This document shows, in pieces, positions 18,457 through 27,346 of a stretch of 64,000 nucleotides of DNA (the stretch's first letter is position 1; each line of letters begins with the position of its first letter). The DNA is from Rheinheimera texasensis DSM 17496 (GTDB taxonomy: Bacteria; Pseudomonadota; Gammaproteobacteria; Enterobacterales; Alteromonadaceae). Location of the stretch: contig NZ_KL544005.1 of assembly GCF_000711985.1 (NCBI RefSeq), forward strand, positions 1,191,970 to 1,255,969. The letters are read 5' to 3'. A model generated the notes under the pieces. The model was not told the origin of the DNA, did no database searches, and worked only from the letters and a program-made list of their open reading frames with translations. A program made the position numbers and the translations under genes.

Positions 18457-19398
18457 TCAACGACGACGCCAGCGATGTTGTTGCCATAATGCCGCAAGCT
18501 CAGGGGTCAGAAAACTCCAGGCTAAAATCCGGCTTTGTTTATTGCCCTGCGCCATCGTGATCACCTGCACTTGTGTCGCGCCCAGTTGCTGTAACTGCTG
18601 CTGCAATTTTGGCAAATGCTGCTGTTTCGACACCAGCGTGCTGAACCAATACACCTGATGGGCAAAATCTTTGCTCTCCGCCAGCATCCGGCGTAAAAAA
18701 GCCGGCTCGCCGCCTTCACACCAGAGCTCATTGGCTTGCCCGGCAAAATTCAGCGGTGCCGAACTCTCCAGGCCCAAATTGCGTTGTTTTCGGGCACTGC
18801 CGGCTGCAGCAGCGTCCGGACTGTCATGAAACGGCGGGTTACATAAGGTCAGGTCCAGATAGTCCCCGGGCTGAATCACGCCATGGAAAATCGCCTGCGG
18901 ATTGCTTTGCTGACGCAGCGATAACTGACGTTGCAAGCCATTTTGCTCGATAAGAGACGCCGCATTCTGCAAAGCTCTGGCATCAATATCGCTGCCAATC
19001 GCCTGCCAACGCAGCGCTTTAGCGGCCAACAATGCATAAATAAGGTTGGCACCACAACCGATATCCAGCAGTTGCACTGCAGATGCCGGCACCTTTTTGC
19101 CCTGATGACTTTGGGTTAATAAATCCTGTAAATACAGCAGGTAATCCAGCCGCCCTGGCACGGCCGGACAAAGATAACCAGACGGAATTTGATAATGCGC
19201 CACGCCAAACTGCCATTGTAATAACGCGGTATTTAGCAGAGTGACAGCTTCAGGTTCGGCAAAATTCAATGTTTGCCGGCCATCCGGAGTCGTTTTTAAA
19301 AACGCCGCCAGTGCCGGTTGCAGCTTGACCAGCTCCGTGAGCGGATATGGCGCGGCAAAAGGATTCTGCGGATGCAGACTGGTTTTATTGGCCGTCAT
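18457..19398 (-). CDS. rlmF: 23S rRNA (adenine-1618-N6)-methyltransferase
   Basis: A 313-residue class I methyltransferase. The SAM-binding motif LLDIGCGANLIY and the N6-adenine catalytic motif NPPF (in LCNPPFHDS) are visible, followed by an RKQRNLG segment typical of RlmF, which methylates A1618 of 23S rRNA. The ATG at 19398 overlaps the TGA of the LacI-type gene (ATGA), with no ribosome-binding site of its own, so it depends on translation of the regulator. An earlier TTG exists but overlaps further. Confidence 0.92.
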   Translation of the reverse strand: MTANKTSLHPQNPFAAPYPLTELVKLQPALAAFLKTTPDGRQTLNFAEPEAVTLLNTALLQWQFGVAHYQIPSGYLCPAVPGRLDYLLYLQDLLTQSHQGKKVPASAVQLLDIGCGANLIYALLAAKALRWQAIGSDIDARALQNAASLIEQNGLQRQLSLRQQSNPQAIFHGVIQPGDYLDLTLCNPPFHDSPDAAAAGSARKQRNLGLESSAPLNFAGQANELWCEGGEPAFLRRMLAESKDFAHQVYWFSTLVSKQQHLPKLQQQLQQLGATQVQVITMAQGNKQSRILAWSFLTPELAALWQQHRWRRR

Positions 19399-20441
19399 TT
19401 GCCGATGAGCGCGGTTTGAGGGCTGCCGCAAGAACGGCGCACAATCATTTTCGGTTCAATCTCAGTCTGACTGATACTTTCCTGTGCGATCAGCTTCAGC
19501 AGGTTCACCACCAACATCTCACCGGCTAAGGTGGTATTTTGCTGAATAGTGGTCAAAGGCGGCGTGCAGAAGCTGGCCATCGGGATGTCGTCGAAACCCA
19601 CCACCGCCACGTCTTCCGGCACCCGCAAACCAGCGGCTTGCACCGCACGGATCACGCCAATAGCAATCAGGTCACTGGCGGTAAATATCGCCCGGGGTCT
19701 GTGACCTTCGGCAAATAACTGTTGCGTGGCACTGTAGCCGGCCTGTTCGGTCGAAATCGCATCAAACTGCGGCACTTGCTCCGGTGGAATACCATGTTCG
19801 GCCAGCACTTCAAGATAACCCTGAAACCGCTGCAAAAATTCAGGCGCATGATCAGACGCAATACCGATAAAAGCAAAACTGCGGTAGCCCAGGCTTAGCA
19901 GGTGTGCAGCTGCTTGCCGGCCACCTTCGCGATTGTTACTGCGAATGGTAAATTCCGGATGGCCTTCAACCTGCGCGCCCCAGCATACAAAATGCGTCTG
20001 TTGCGCCAGTAGTTGCTGTAACTTTTCTTCGTAATCGATGTAATCGCCGTAACCCAGCAGGATGATGCCATCAGCTTTTTTGCTGTCTTCGTAGTCGGCA
20101 TGCCAGTCATTACTCAGTTGCTGGAACGAGATCAGTAAATCATGGCCGCGTTTGGTACAAGCACGGGTGATGCTGCCGAGCATCGACAGAAAAAACGGAT
20201 TAATTTGTGAATCATCGACGGTAGGGTCTTCAAATAACAACAAGGCTAAAGTACCGCTGCGCTGTTTACGCAGGTTACTGGCATTTTTGTCGACTTTATA
20301 ATTGAGTTGTTTGGCGATCGCGAAAATCTTGTCTTTGGTTTCCTGATTCACCGCCGGGCTGTCACGTAGGGCGCGGGATACCGTTGATTGCGACACTCCA
20401 GCCAGGTAGGCAATATCAAACGAAGTGGCTTTTCCTTTCAT
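19395..20441 (-). CDS. LacI-family transcriptional regulator, probably of starch/maltodextrin genes
   Basis: A 348-residue protein. An N-terminal helix-turn-helix and hinge ([23 protein letters not shown]) is followed by a periplasmic-binding-protein-like effector domain ending [19 protein letters not shown], as in LacI/GalR regulators. It sits between the glucoamylase operon and envelope genes; LacI-type palindromes upstream of the permease and the TonB receptor are its likely sites (inference). I chose ATG 20441 over an upstream start nine codons earlier because the helix-turn-helix begins there and GGGGA lies upstream. Its stop overlaps rlmF. Confidence 0.9.
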   Translation of the reverse strand: MKGKATSFDIAYLAGVSQSTVSRALRDSPAVNQETKDKIFAIAKQLNYKVDKNASNLRKQRSGTLALLLFEDPTVDDSQINPFFLSMLGSITRACTKRGHDLLISFQQLSNDWHADYEDSKKADGIILLGYGDYIDYEEKLQQLLAQQTHFVCWGAQVEGHPEFTIRSNNREGGRQAAAHLLSLGYRSFAFIGIASDHAPEFLQRFQGYLEVLAEHGIPPEQVPQFDAISTEQAGYSATQQLFAEGHRPRAIFTASDLIAIGVIRAVQAAGLRVPEDVAVVGFDDIPMASFCTPPLTTIQQNTTLAGEMLVVNLLKLIAQESISQTEIEPKMIVRRSCGSPQTALIGK

Positions 20442-20597
20442 ACTGCAAAATTCCCCATCGGCCTGCAACGCCTGCTACTGTTTTGCTCTGCTATACGGTG
20501 AAACAGAGATGGCAGACTTATTATCAGGCTGATAAGGTGCCACAACAGGCTGCTGTGGGCAAGCAAACCAACAGAGGATGCCGGGAATTCGCGTTCT

Positions 20598-20804
20598 TTA
20601 AGGCTGTGCTGTCACAACTGTCAGCGTATTGCTGTTTTGCTGAGCGTCAGCCTGTCGCCCGGTCTGGGAAACACTCGCCGATTGCGCGGAGCTCTGAGCT
20701 GGCGGTACATGAACACAGGACCCTAACAAATTCACCAGCAAAAAAGCCAGAATTTGCAGCCGGCAATAACGGCCCGGGGCTGGCGCATTCAAATCATTTT
20801 GCAC
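20598..20804 (-). CDS. Putative small lipoprotein
   Basis: A 68-residue protein with a basic N-terminus, a hydrophobic stretch (about residues 16-28) and a lipobox LLGSC at 26-30, followed by a short Ser/Gln-rich tail. A GTG start has GGAGA 7 nt upstream, a strong site that supports it. No family is recognised. It lies 156 nt upstream of the LacI-type gene on the same strand. A longer plus-strand frame over the same stretch has no such signals. Confidence 0.5.
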   Translation of the reverse strand: MQNDLNAPAPGRYCRLQILAFLLVNLLGSCVHVPPAQSSAQSASVSQTGRQADAQQNSNTLTVVTAQP

Positions 20805-20964
20805 TTTATGTCTCCATCCACAACATGTCGGTTCAGTCTAAAGAGTGAGGCAAGACGCTTCTGTGACAATTCCCCGGCCAATTTGTGAAACAATGTTATT
20901 TTTGCTGCCTGGCTCAGGCCACGATGCTAAAGTGCCGACATTTACAGCAGCACAGGCTCAGATC

Positions 20965-21852
20965 ATGATGTTACGGGCATTGTACTTCATACTGGTTGTT
21001 CTTGGTGTCACCACGCCGGTACACGCCGACTGCACGGACAGCAAAACGCAGGAACCCTGCGTAGCCACAGATCAATGGCAAATCAATCTGGCGATAGGCG
21101 CCGGATTTCGCTCCAATCCACTTTATGGTGGTCACAATTTCCCACTCTGGCTGATGCCAGATATCAGCTATTACGGCGAACACTGGTTTTTTGACAATGC
21201 GACACTAGGCTATAGCTGGCAACTGCACGACGACATCCAGCTCAGCCTGGTCAGTCGCCTGAACGAAGAAAAGGGCTATTTCCACAGACGTTCGGCCGTC
21301 AACCTGTTTGAACCGCAATTTATCTCCAGCATGGGCGTGGCAGGCCCGGTACAAAAAGTTGCTATGAAACAAGAACTTTCTGTAGCAGAGGCGGACAAAA
21401 GACCATTGGCGCTGGATGGCGGTTTGCAATTGGACTGGTTTTTACCCGGCTTACAGCTGAAACTGAACTGGTGGCATGATATCAGTCAGCAATATGACGG
21501 GCAGCACCTGCGTCTTGCCGCCAGCTCTGGCTGGCAAAGTCAGTTTGGACACTGGCAGCTGGGAGTCGCGCTGGCATGGAAGGATCAGCATTTGATGAAT
21601 ACCTATTACGGTCTGAACGCCAGCGAAGGCGAAGGCTTGGAATATCGCGCATTGGCCAGCTGGCAACCAGAGATCAGCCTGCACTGGCAATATCCATTGA
21701 CCGAGCGCTGGCAACTGCTGAGTGTATGGCGACATCGCTGGCTCAATACCGATGTTGAAGTGCCAGCCGGCATCGGCCGGATCCAAAGCCCGCTGTTGCA
21801 GGAATCTACTGCGCACAGCTGGTTTATCGGCTTCAGTTACCGGTTTCTCTGA
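20965..21852 (+). CDS. MipA/OmpV-family outer-membrane protein
   Basis: A 295-residue protein with a signal peptide (residues 1 to about 19, ending VHAD) and a predicted beta barrel: alternating amphipathic strands, an early GAGFRSNPLYGGHNFPLWLMPDIS-type strand-loop segment and a C-terminal SYRF-L ending. MipA is a murein scaffold and OmpV a porin-like protein. ATG 20965 has AGG about 8 nt upstream; an earlier start at 20845 would add a non-signal leader. Its TGA overlaps the DUF3019 ATG (TGATG), so it is the first gene of a four-gene coupled operon with a two-component system. Confidence 0.85.
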   Translation: MMLRALYFILVVLGVTTPVHADCTDSKTQEPCVATDQWQINLAIGAGFRSNPLYGGHNFPLWLMPDISYYGEHWFFDNATLGYSWQLHDDIQLSLVSRLNEEKGYFHRRSAVNLFEPQFISSMGVAGPVQKVAMKQELSVAEADKRPLALDGGLQLDWFLPGLQLKLNWWHDISQQYDGQHLRLAASSGWQSQFGHWQLGVALAWKDQHLMNTYYGLNASEGEGLEYRALASWQPEISLHWQYPLTERWQLLSVWRHRWLNTDVEVPAGIGRIQSPLLQESTAHSWFIGFSYRFL

Positions 21853-22238
21853 TGCGTTCTGCGCTGTGGCTGATTTTGCTGGTACATACCGTCGCGCAGG
21901 CAGCGCCGGCGGATGCGCAATGTGACCAGACCCTGTGCTGGCAAATCGCCCCTGTCGTTTGCATCGCCAATCAAAAATCCGACAGCTGCCAGCTGGATTT
22001 TCGCCTGTCGTGGCAGCACCCTGAACCCATCTCGCTGTGTGCTGAGCTCGAAGGGTTGTCGTTACATTGCTGGCAACAGCAAACCTCAGGCGAGCTGAGT
22101 TATCAGGCGCAGATTGAAGGCTCAGCGCAACTGCTGCTGCGCTCCGACGGCCACCCCCGGCTGTCGCGTGAATTATCGGTGTTAAGTCGCCAGCCCGCCC
22201 GTAAACGCAGGCTGGTCGCCCCCTGGAGTGTGTTCTGA
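21852..22238 (+). CDS. DUF3019 exported protein
   Basis: A 128-residue protein with a signal peptide (ending about residue 18) and five cysteines in the mature part (two CxxxxC-like groups). I recognise DUF3019, a family of unknown function that usually accompanies a MipA/OmpV protein and a two-component system. Overlaps its neighbours on both sides by TGATG. Probably acts in the envelope as sensor accessory or effector; that role is inferred. Confidence 0.8.
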   Translation: MRSALWLILLVHTVAQAAPADAQCDQTLCWQIAPVVCIANQKSDSCQLDFRLSWQHPEPISLCAELEGLSLHCWQQQTSGELSYQAQIEGSAQLLLRSDGHPRLSRELSVLSRQPARKRRLVAPWSVF

Positions 22239-22930
22239 TGAGTAAAATTCTGTTAGTTGAAGATGATCAACGGCTGGCGAGCCTGGTGCAGAGTTTTTTG
22301 CAACAACACGGCTTTACGGTGCAAGTCTGTGACAATGGTCTGCAGGCAGAACAGCAATGCAAAGAATTTGGGCCGGATCTGGTCGTGCTGGACCTGATGC
22401 TGCCGGGGCTGGACGGCTTTGCCGTTTGTCGTGCCCTGCGCAGCTGGTATAAACAGCCGGTGCTGATGCTGACTGCCAAACAAAGTGATATCGATCAGGT
22501 GCTTGGCCTTGAACTCGGTGCCGACGATTATGTCATTAAACCGGTCGAACCCAGAGTGTTGCTGGCGCGTATCCACGCGCTGCTGCGTCGCACCCAAGGC
22601 GGCATCGGGGCTGACCAGCAGCGGCTCGAATTTGGCAAACTCAGGCTCAATCAGTCCGCCCGCGAAGCCTATTATGACGAACAGCTGGTCGAACTGACCA
22701 GTTACGAGTTTGATTTGTTGTGGATGCTGGCCAGACACGCCGGCCAGACCGTGCGGCGGGAAGCCATTCATAAACAAATCATCGGCCGCGAGTATGATGG
22801 CTTGGATCGCACTGTGGATGTACGGGTGTCGCATCTGCGCCGTAAACTGGGCGATAACGCCGAAACACCATTCCGGATCAAAACCGTCTGGGGTAAAGGT
22901 TATCTATTCGTTGCGGACGCCTGGAACTAA
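22238..22930 (+). CDS. OmpR-family response regulator
   Basis: A 230-residue protein. The receiver domain has the acidic pair at E8-D9-D10, phospho-acceptor D52 (VVLDLMLPG), the TAK lysine near residue 102 and a short linker; the C-terminal half is a winged-helix DNA-binding domain ending in the VWGKGYLF hairpin. It resembles RstA. ATG overlaps the DUF3019 stop; the kinase follows 2 nt after its stop. Target promoters are unknown. Confidence 0.93.
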   Translation: MSKILLVEDDQRLASLVQSFLQQHGFTVQVCDNGLQAEQQCKEFGPDLVVLDLMLPGLDGFAVCRALRSWYKQPVLMLTAKQSDIDQVLGLELGADDYVIKPVEPRVLLARIHALLRRTQGGIGADQQRLEFGKLRLNQSAREAYYDEQLVELTSYEFDLLWMLARHAGQTVRREAIHKQIIGREYDGLDRTVDVRVSHLRRKLGDNAETPFRIKTVWGKGYLFVADAWN

Positions 22931-22932
22931 GC

Positions 22933-24189
22933 ATGCGCCGTTTGTTCCTGCGCTTTTATCTGTTTATTTTGCTGATGCTGCTCGCCATCGGCTGGTCAGT
23001 CGAACGCTTGTGGGAACAGAGCCAAAGCCCGGAATTACCCGGATGGGTGGAGCTGTTAGGCCAAAGCCTGGCCTACCAGCTGGCCGCCCCGGAACAAAGT
23101 GCCGAACAAGTGGCTGCACAACTGAGTCTGGGGCTGCAACCCCTGCCGCCACAAAGCATCGCCTGGTCTGACGCCGAACAACAAGCGCTGGAACGCGGTC
23201 AGTTAGTCCCGCTATTCAGCGACGATCAGGTCTATTTCTATCAGATGGTGCAGGATCAGCTGCTGCAATTTGGCCCGGTGCAGGTTGAAGTCCCCGCACA
23301 CAACACTTACCTGTTTACGCTGTTATTTTTCCTGCTGCTCGGCATAGCGCTGGCCGGTTTTTTATGGCCGGTGGCCCGTGATATTGAGACGCTGAAGCGC
23401 CAGCTGCGTCAGTTTGGTCAAGGCATGCAGCTTCCGGACCCGCCTTTGCCGGAGCATTCCCTGCTGGCTCCTATCGCCGGCAGTGTGCAGCAGATGGCCA
23501 GACAAATTCTTCGGCTGATGTCGCTGCAACGCGAAATGACCCACGCTGTGTCGCATGAACTGCGCACCCCGCTGGCCCGGCTGAAGTTTGCGCTGGAACT
23601 GCAACAGCTGCCGGACAGCGAAAAACGTGCGATGCAGCAGGATTTAACTGAACTCGACCAGCTGGTCGATGAAATGCTCGATTACGCCCGGCTGGAAGCG
23701 CAGACGGTACGGTTAAACTTTGAAGACGTCAATCTGGTGGAGTTACTGGAAAACCTGCTGGAAAAACTGGCACCGCTGCCTGGTGCGTCGATTTTACTGC
23801 AAAGGCCCGCCCGGCTGCATTGGACCTGCGATGGTCATTATCTGGAACGCGCGCTGCAAAACCTGTTACTGAACGCCAAACGATATGCCCGCAGTCAGGT
23901 GGTGCTGTCGGTGCAACAACAAGGCAACTGGCTGAATTTTGTTATCGAAGATGACGGTCCCGGCATCCCCGCCGAGCAAAGAGACGCTATCCTGCAACCT
24001 TTTGTCCGCGTCGACCAGAGTCGCAGCCGCGACAAAGGCGGTTTTGGTTTGGGTCTCGCTATTGTCAGCCGCATCGTGGGCTGGCATCAGGGCCGCCTGC
24101 GGATTGATGACTCCCTGCTTGGTGGTGCCCGCTTTCAGCTGCAACTACCGGTGCTGCCTGCCGGCAGCCAAAACAACAACGCGGCCTGA
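22933..24189 (+). CDS. Sensor histidine kinase partner
   Basis: A 418-residue inner-membrane kinase: first membrane helix at residues 5-22, a periplasmic sensor of about 95 residues, a second helix near 120-140, a HAMP-like linker, the H-box VSHELRTPLARL near residue 210, N-box NLLLNAKR near 312, and ATP-lid motifs DDGPGIP and GGFGLGLAI. It resembles RstB. It ends the MipA-DUF3019-regulator operon. The signal is unknown; the periplasmic domain and co-transcribed envelope proteins suggest envelope stress or a cationic compound (inference). Confidence 0.93.
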   Translation: MRRLFLRFYLFILLMLLAIGWSVERLWEQSQSPELPGWVELLGQSLAYQLAAPEQSAEQVAAQLSLGLQPLPPQSIAWSDAEQQALERGQLVPLFSDDQVYFYQMVQDQLLQFGPVQVEVPAHNTYLFTLLFFLLLGIALAGFLWPVARDIETLKRQLRQFGQGMQLPDPPLPEHSLLAPIAGSVQQMARQILRLMSLQREMTHAVSHELRTPLARLKFALELQQLPDSEKRAMQQDLTELDQLVDEMLDYARLEAQTVRLNFEDVNLVELLENLLEKLAPLPGASILLQRPARLHWTCDGHYLERALQNLLLNAKRYARSQVVLSVQQQGNWLNFVIEDDGPGIPAEQRDAILQPFVRVDQSRSRDKGGFGLGLAIVSRIVGWHQGRLRIDDSLLGGARFQLQLPVLPAGSQNNNAA

Positions 24190-24206
24190 AAGCCGCGTTG
24201 TTTGCT
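24176..24206 (+). terminator. Terminator overlapping the kinase stop codon
   Basis: A 10-bp stem ACAACGCGGC / GCCGCGTTGT with the loop CTGAAA that contains the stop TGA, followed by TTGCTT. Confidence 0.7.
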
Positions 24207-24232
24207 TAAAACCTGTTAGTCAGATGCTGATG

Positions 24233-24910
24233 TCACAGCCCCAGATTTGCCAGGAAGTCATCATCCACATCCTGCGCTGCAGCGCTGTCAGCGGCGGCCG
24301 CAGATTGGCTATTGGCATTGGCCAGAATGTCATCTACGTTTTCTTCTTCGGCAGTTTCAAACTCATGGAGCTGAATAAATTCGGTTTTATCCATCGCCAG
24401 TTCCAGATAAAAAATATTGTGTAATGGCGTGTTAAAGGTCACCCGACGGGCCTGCGGCTGGTCCAGCTGCGTATTGATCAGGATCTGTACCTGTTTGTTG
24501 ATCGCCATCATCTTCGGCTGGCTTTGATTAATTGACGTTTGTAACTCCTGACGCACCCGGTTGGTAAAGTCACCAACAATCTGGTTCATCAGCTCGCCCA
24601 TCACGTTACCAACTTCGTCTGAAGTGTGGAACTGAGCCAGTTCTGTTTCCGGCATTCCCATACTCATCATGTACTTACGGTAAATTTCCATCGCTGATTC
24701 TGCGGTGAAATTGATCACCACCAGACCGGAAAAACCGCCATCAAATAACACAAAACATCCCAGGTCCGGGCGTAAACAGGTTTTTTGGATCTTCTGCACC
24801 ATCGGCGAATAAGCAATTTGTGCGTTGCCTGCCGCGGCGAAGACCTGAGTCACGGCGGTACAGAGCGTCAGTAAGACGTCGTCGGTATTAATAACTTTAT
24901 TTTTTCTCAT
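24233..24910 (-). CDS. DUF3334 protein with CheC/CheX-like motif
   Basis: A 225-residue soluble protein I recognise as DUF3334. It contains GELMNQIVG at residues 105-113, which gives the E-x2-N-x3-G pattern (E106, N109, G113) of CheC/CheX phosphatases acting on phospho-CheY. The C-terminus is acidic and Ala/Asp-rich with a DDILA-type ending repeated twice. ATG 24910 has AGGAG upstream; an earlier start at 25030 is unlikely. It is divergent from the large HD-GYP-like gene across 223 nt, suggesting shared function. Phosphatase activity is inferred. Confidence 0.75.
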   Translation of the reverse strand: MRKNKVINTDDVLLTLCTAVTQVFAAAGNAQIAYSPMVQKIQKTCLRPDLGCFVLFDGGFSGLVVINFTAESAMEIYRKYMMSMGMPETELAQFHTSDEVGNVMGELMNQIVGDFTNRVRQELQTSINQSQPKMMAINKQVQILINTQLDQPQARRVTFNTPLHNIFYLELAMDKTEFIQLHEFETAEEENVDDILANANSQSAAAADSAAAQDVDDDFLANLGL

Positions 24911-25133
24911 GAAGGCTCCTGGTTGGGCCGGATTGCAACTGCATGATGTGAAAACCAAATCAGCACACAGATTAAGGACATGTCGTCGAATACTAAGCTG
25001 AATACTATGCCAGCCTGCCACGCTGCGCAACTTTGTTGCAAATATGGTCCAGAAACTGCGGCTGGCTTCACGCGGGCACGAACTTCAGCTATCGTGTAGT
25101 TTTGCGCACGGCTTACTACAGGGAACAGCGTGG

Positions 25134-26615
25134 ATGGCCACCGACCCGAAAACTTCGGTTGAAAACAGTTACAGCAAAAACCTGACAAAACTGATCGGCG
25201 GCCTGTTAAGTGGCTCACGCTTTCAATTGTCAGTTTATGGCGCTGCCGCGCGTTTTTTTGGCCGGGATGAGCAGGATACTGCCGACATCGCGCAGCTGCA
25301 GGACATTTGGGAGCAAAGTCAGGCCAGGCTGGCGCAGGCCAACCGCAAGACCGAAGCCAGTCTCATCGCTGATGTGCAACAAAAACGTCAGCGCTTATTT
25401 GATGCCGAACACCGCTACGAACAGCTACAACAACAACGTTACAACCAGCTGCATTTGATTTGCCAGCAGTTATTGGAACTGACCGAAGGTCAAAACCGGC
25501 AGGAAACTATTCTGCGCTCTTCGCGCCTGCTCGGTACACTGCAACTGCTGGCGCCGAGCGAAGGCGACTCGATGGCAGCGATGCAACAGAAATACAAACC
25601 TTTTTACAAGGCCGTATTGAGCCTGCGCCTACTCGATCATCTGCTGGAGCAAAAGCTCATCACCAACAGCTACATCCTGAAGAAAGCGCAACAACGAGCC
25701 GAGATGTTGCAATTACCGGGGCCACAGCCATATTGCCCATTTCGCGACGACGTACAAATTCCGCTGCTGATGGCGGTGTTATTGCAGGACGTCGGCCACT
25801 ATCATCCGGACGCATTGCGTTTATTACGTGCTGACGGCAGCCAGCCGAACTACCGCCTGCAATTCAGTGCAGCCGAGCGGCAAGAATTTTTGGATGTCAG
25901 TTTACAGGCCAGCTTAAGGTTTTTACTCAAAGGCATCGGCATGCCACTGTATCGCGGCAATTCCAAAAGTGAACGGGCTGAGTTTCAGCAAAACGAACAG
26001 GAAAAAATCGCTTTTGCCGCGACAGTGCTGCGGACCGCAGCAGCGCCCGGCAGCGGCGTTGGCAATCTGCTGCGCATCCCGCAGGTCTATGCGTCAGCGG
26101 TGTTGCCAGGGCGGGCGCGTTTTATTTATGAAAGCTTACCAAAAGTGGCGCTTATTCTGAAAAATGGCGCCCGGGCCGGCCAATATGATGAACGCATGGT
26201 CGACCAGCTACTGACCATCACCGGCATTTTTCCGCAAGGTTATGGCATCGTCTACCTGCCAAAGGAAAAATCCGCCGCAGCACCGGAACGTTATGAATTT
26301 GCCATTGTGAATTCGTTATATCCGCCAAGTCCGGAAACACCTTTATGTCGTGGTGTCACCCGCAATTTGCGCTTTAAAACCTCAGGCCAGAATCTGGCGG
26401 TCAGCGTCGACCACAATCTTTATTTCAAACCGGCGCGGCAAAAGCTGGCGGTGATCCCGGAAGCAAGATTGCAGGAGATCCTCAGTAAGCTGTCATCGAA
26501 CTTTGAGCCGGCGCAGCTGCGGCACTTCTTACCGCGCTGCTGGCATCCGGATGAATTTTTTGCGCCGGCAAAACATCAGAATTTATGGAACCGCACTGAG
26601 CTGCAACAAAACTAA
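25134..26615 (+). CDS. Uncharacterised HD-GYP-like protein (paralogue 1)
   Basis: A 493-residue cytoplasmic protein without signal peptide. Residues of about 65-130 form a Gln-rich coiled coil. The middle has LLQDVGH, in the place where HD-GYP phosphodiesterases carry LLHDIGK; the later PQVYASAVLP and the ending ITGIFPQGYGIVYLPKE...NSLYP resemble the GYP-domain tail. Metal histidines are missing, so it is probably non-catalytic. It is a clear paralogue of the protein at 62429-63886, with the same ending (LSSNFE, then CWHPDEFF and KHQNLWNR). ATG 25134 has GGGAA upstream and aligns with the paralogue's start. The HD-GYP link is an inference from motifs. Confidence 0.7.
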   Translation: MATDPKTSVENSYSKNLTKLIGGLLSGSRFQLSVYGAAARFFGRDEQDTADIAQLQDIWEQSQARLAQANRKTEASLIADVQQKRQRLFDAEHRYEQLQQQRYNQLHLICQQLLELTEGQNRQETILRSSRLLGTLQLLAPSEGDSMAAMQQKYKPFYKAVLSLRLLDHLLEQKLITNSYILKKAQQRAEMLQLPGPQPYCPFRDDVQIPLLMAVLLQDVGHYHPDALRLLRADGSQPNYRLQFSAAERQEFLDVSLQASLRFLLKGIGMPLYRGNSKSERAEFQQNEQEKIAFAATVLRTAAAPGSGVGNLLRIPQVYASAVLPGRARFIYESLPKVALILKNGARAGQYDERMVDQLLTITGIFPQGYGIVYLPKEKSAAAPERYEFAIVNSLYPPSPETPLCRGVTRNLRFKTSGQNLAVSVDHNLYFKPARQKLAVIPEARLQEILSKLSSNFEPAQLRHFLPRCWHPDEFFAPAKHQNLWNRTELQQN

Positions 26616-26631
26616 CCAGCAGTAGAAATTT

Positions 26632-27189
26632 ATGACCTCTGAACGTGAAAAAATGGCATTGCAGCAATGGTTTAACCCGGCTGATCGCGAACTGGCCGAG
26701 CAGCGCCGCCGTGCCAAACAGTTATGCCGGCAAATCAATCAACAAGGCCCTGAGCCTTTTAAAGCTCATCAGCAGCTAGCGCGGCAGTTATTCGGCAGCG
26801 TTGGCAGCTGTTATATCGAACCTGATTTCTGGTGCGACTATGGCGGTAATATCCACCTTGGCCAGCGTTTTTATGCCAACCATCAATGTGTGATGCTCGA
26901 CGCTGCCACTATCACCATCGGCGATGATGTGATGCTGGGTCCTGCAGTACACATTTACACGGTCAGTCATCCGATGGCCGCCAGCGAGCGGGTAACTGGC
27001 ATAGAGCAAGCGCATCCGGTCATCATCGGCAACCGGGTTTGGATCGGTGGTGGCGCTATTATTCTGCCAGGTGTCAGTATTGGAGAAGGTGCGGTAATTG
27101 CGGCAGGTGCTGTGGTGAATCGTGACGTGGCGCCCTACACGCTGGTCGCCGGTCAGCCTGCTCGATTCATCAAAGAGCTGGCGAACTAG
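26632..27189 (+). CDS. Sugar O-acetyltransferase (maltose/galactoside acetyltransferase family)
   Basis: A 185-residue left-handed beta-helix protein of the LacA/Maa family. An N-terminal helical part (about 1-55) is followed by hexapeptide repeats with the conserved catalytic histidine in YTVSHP and the C-terminal VIIGNRVWIGGGAIILPGV. It transfers acetyl from acetyl-CoA to the 6-hydroxyl of sugars. It follows the HD-GYP-like gene by 16 nt and may share its transcript. The acceptor sugar is unknown. Confidence 0.88.
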   Translation: MTSEREKMALQQWFNPADRELAEQRRRAKQLCRQINQQGPEPFKAHQQLARQLFGSVGSCYIEPDFWCDYGGNIHLGQRFYANHQCVMLDAATITIGDDVMLGPAVHIYTVSHPMAASERVTGIEQAHPVIIGNRVWIGGGAIILPGVSIGEGAVIAAGAVVNRDVAPYTLVAGQPARFIKELAN

Positions 27190-27346
27190 GGCGTAGCGTA
27201 GCCACCAATGCGGCCAGTTGCACACAGTTTTTTGGCCGCGACAATTCACAATTCTGCATTCAGACGTTCGCTTCCTTTCAGCTTTTACGATCATTTAAAC
27301 GCGGCTGATGCGGTAAAATATCGTTTTTTCCGAACAGATAAAAGTT

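Noticed and set aside
20384-20848. A 154-residue plus-strand frame between the LacI-type gene and mipA
   Set aside because: No ribosome-binding site and no family pattern; the minus-strand lipoprotein frame has a lipobox and a good site.
22253-22834. A 193-residue minus-strand frame over the response regulator
   Set aside because: Mirror of a gene with invariant receiver residues; no start signal.
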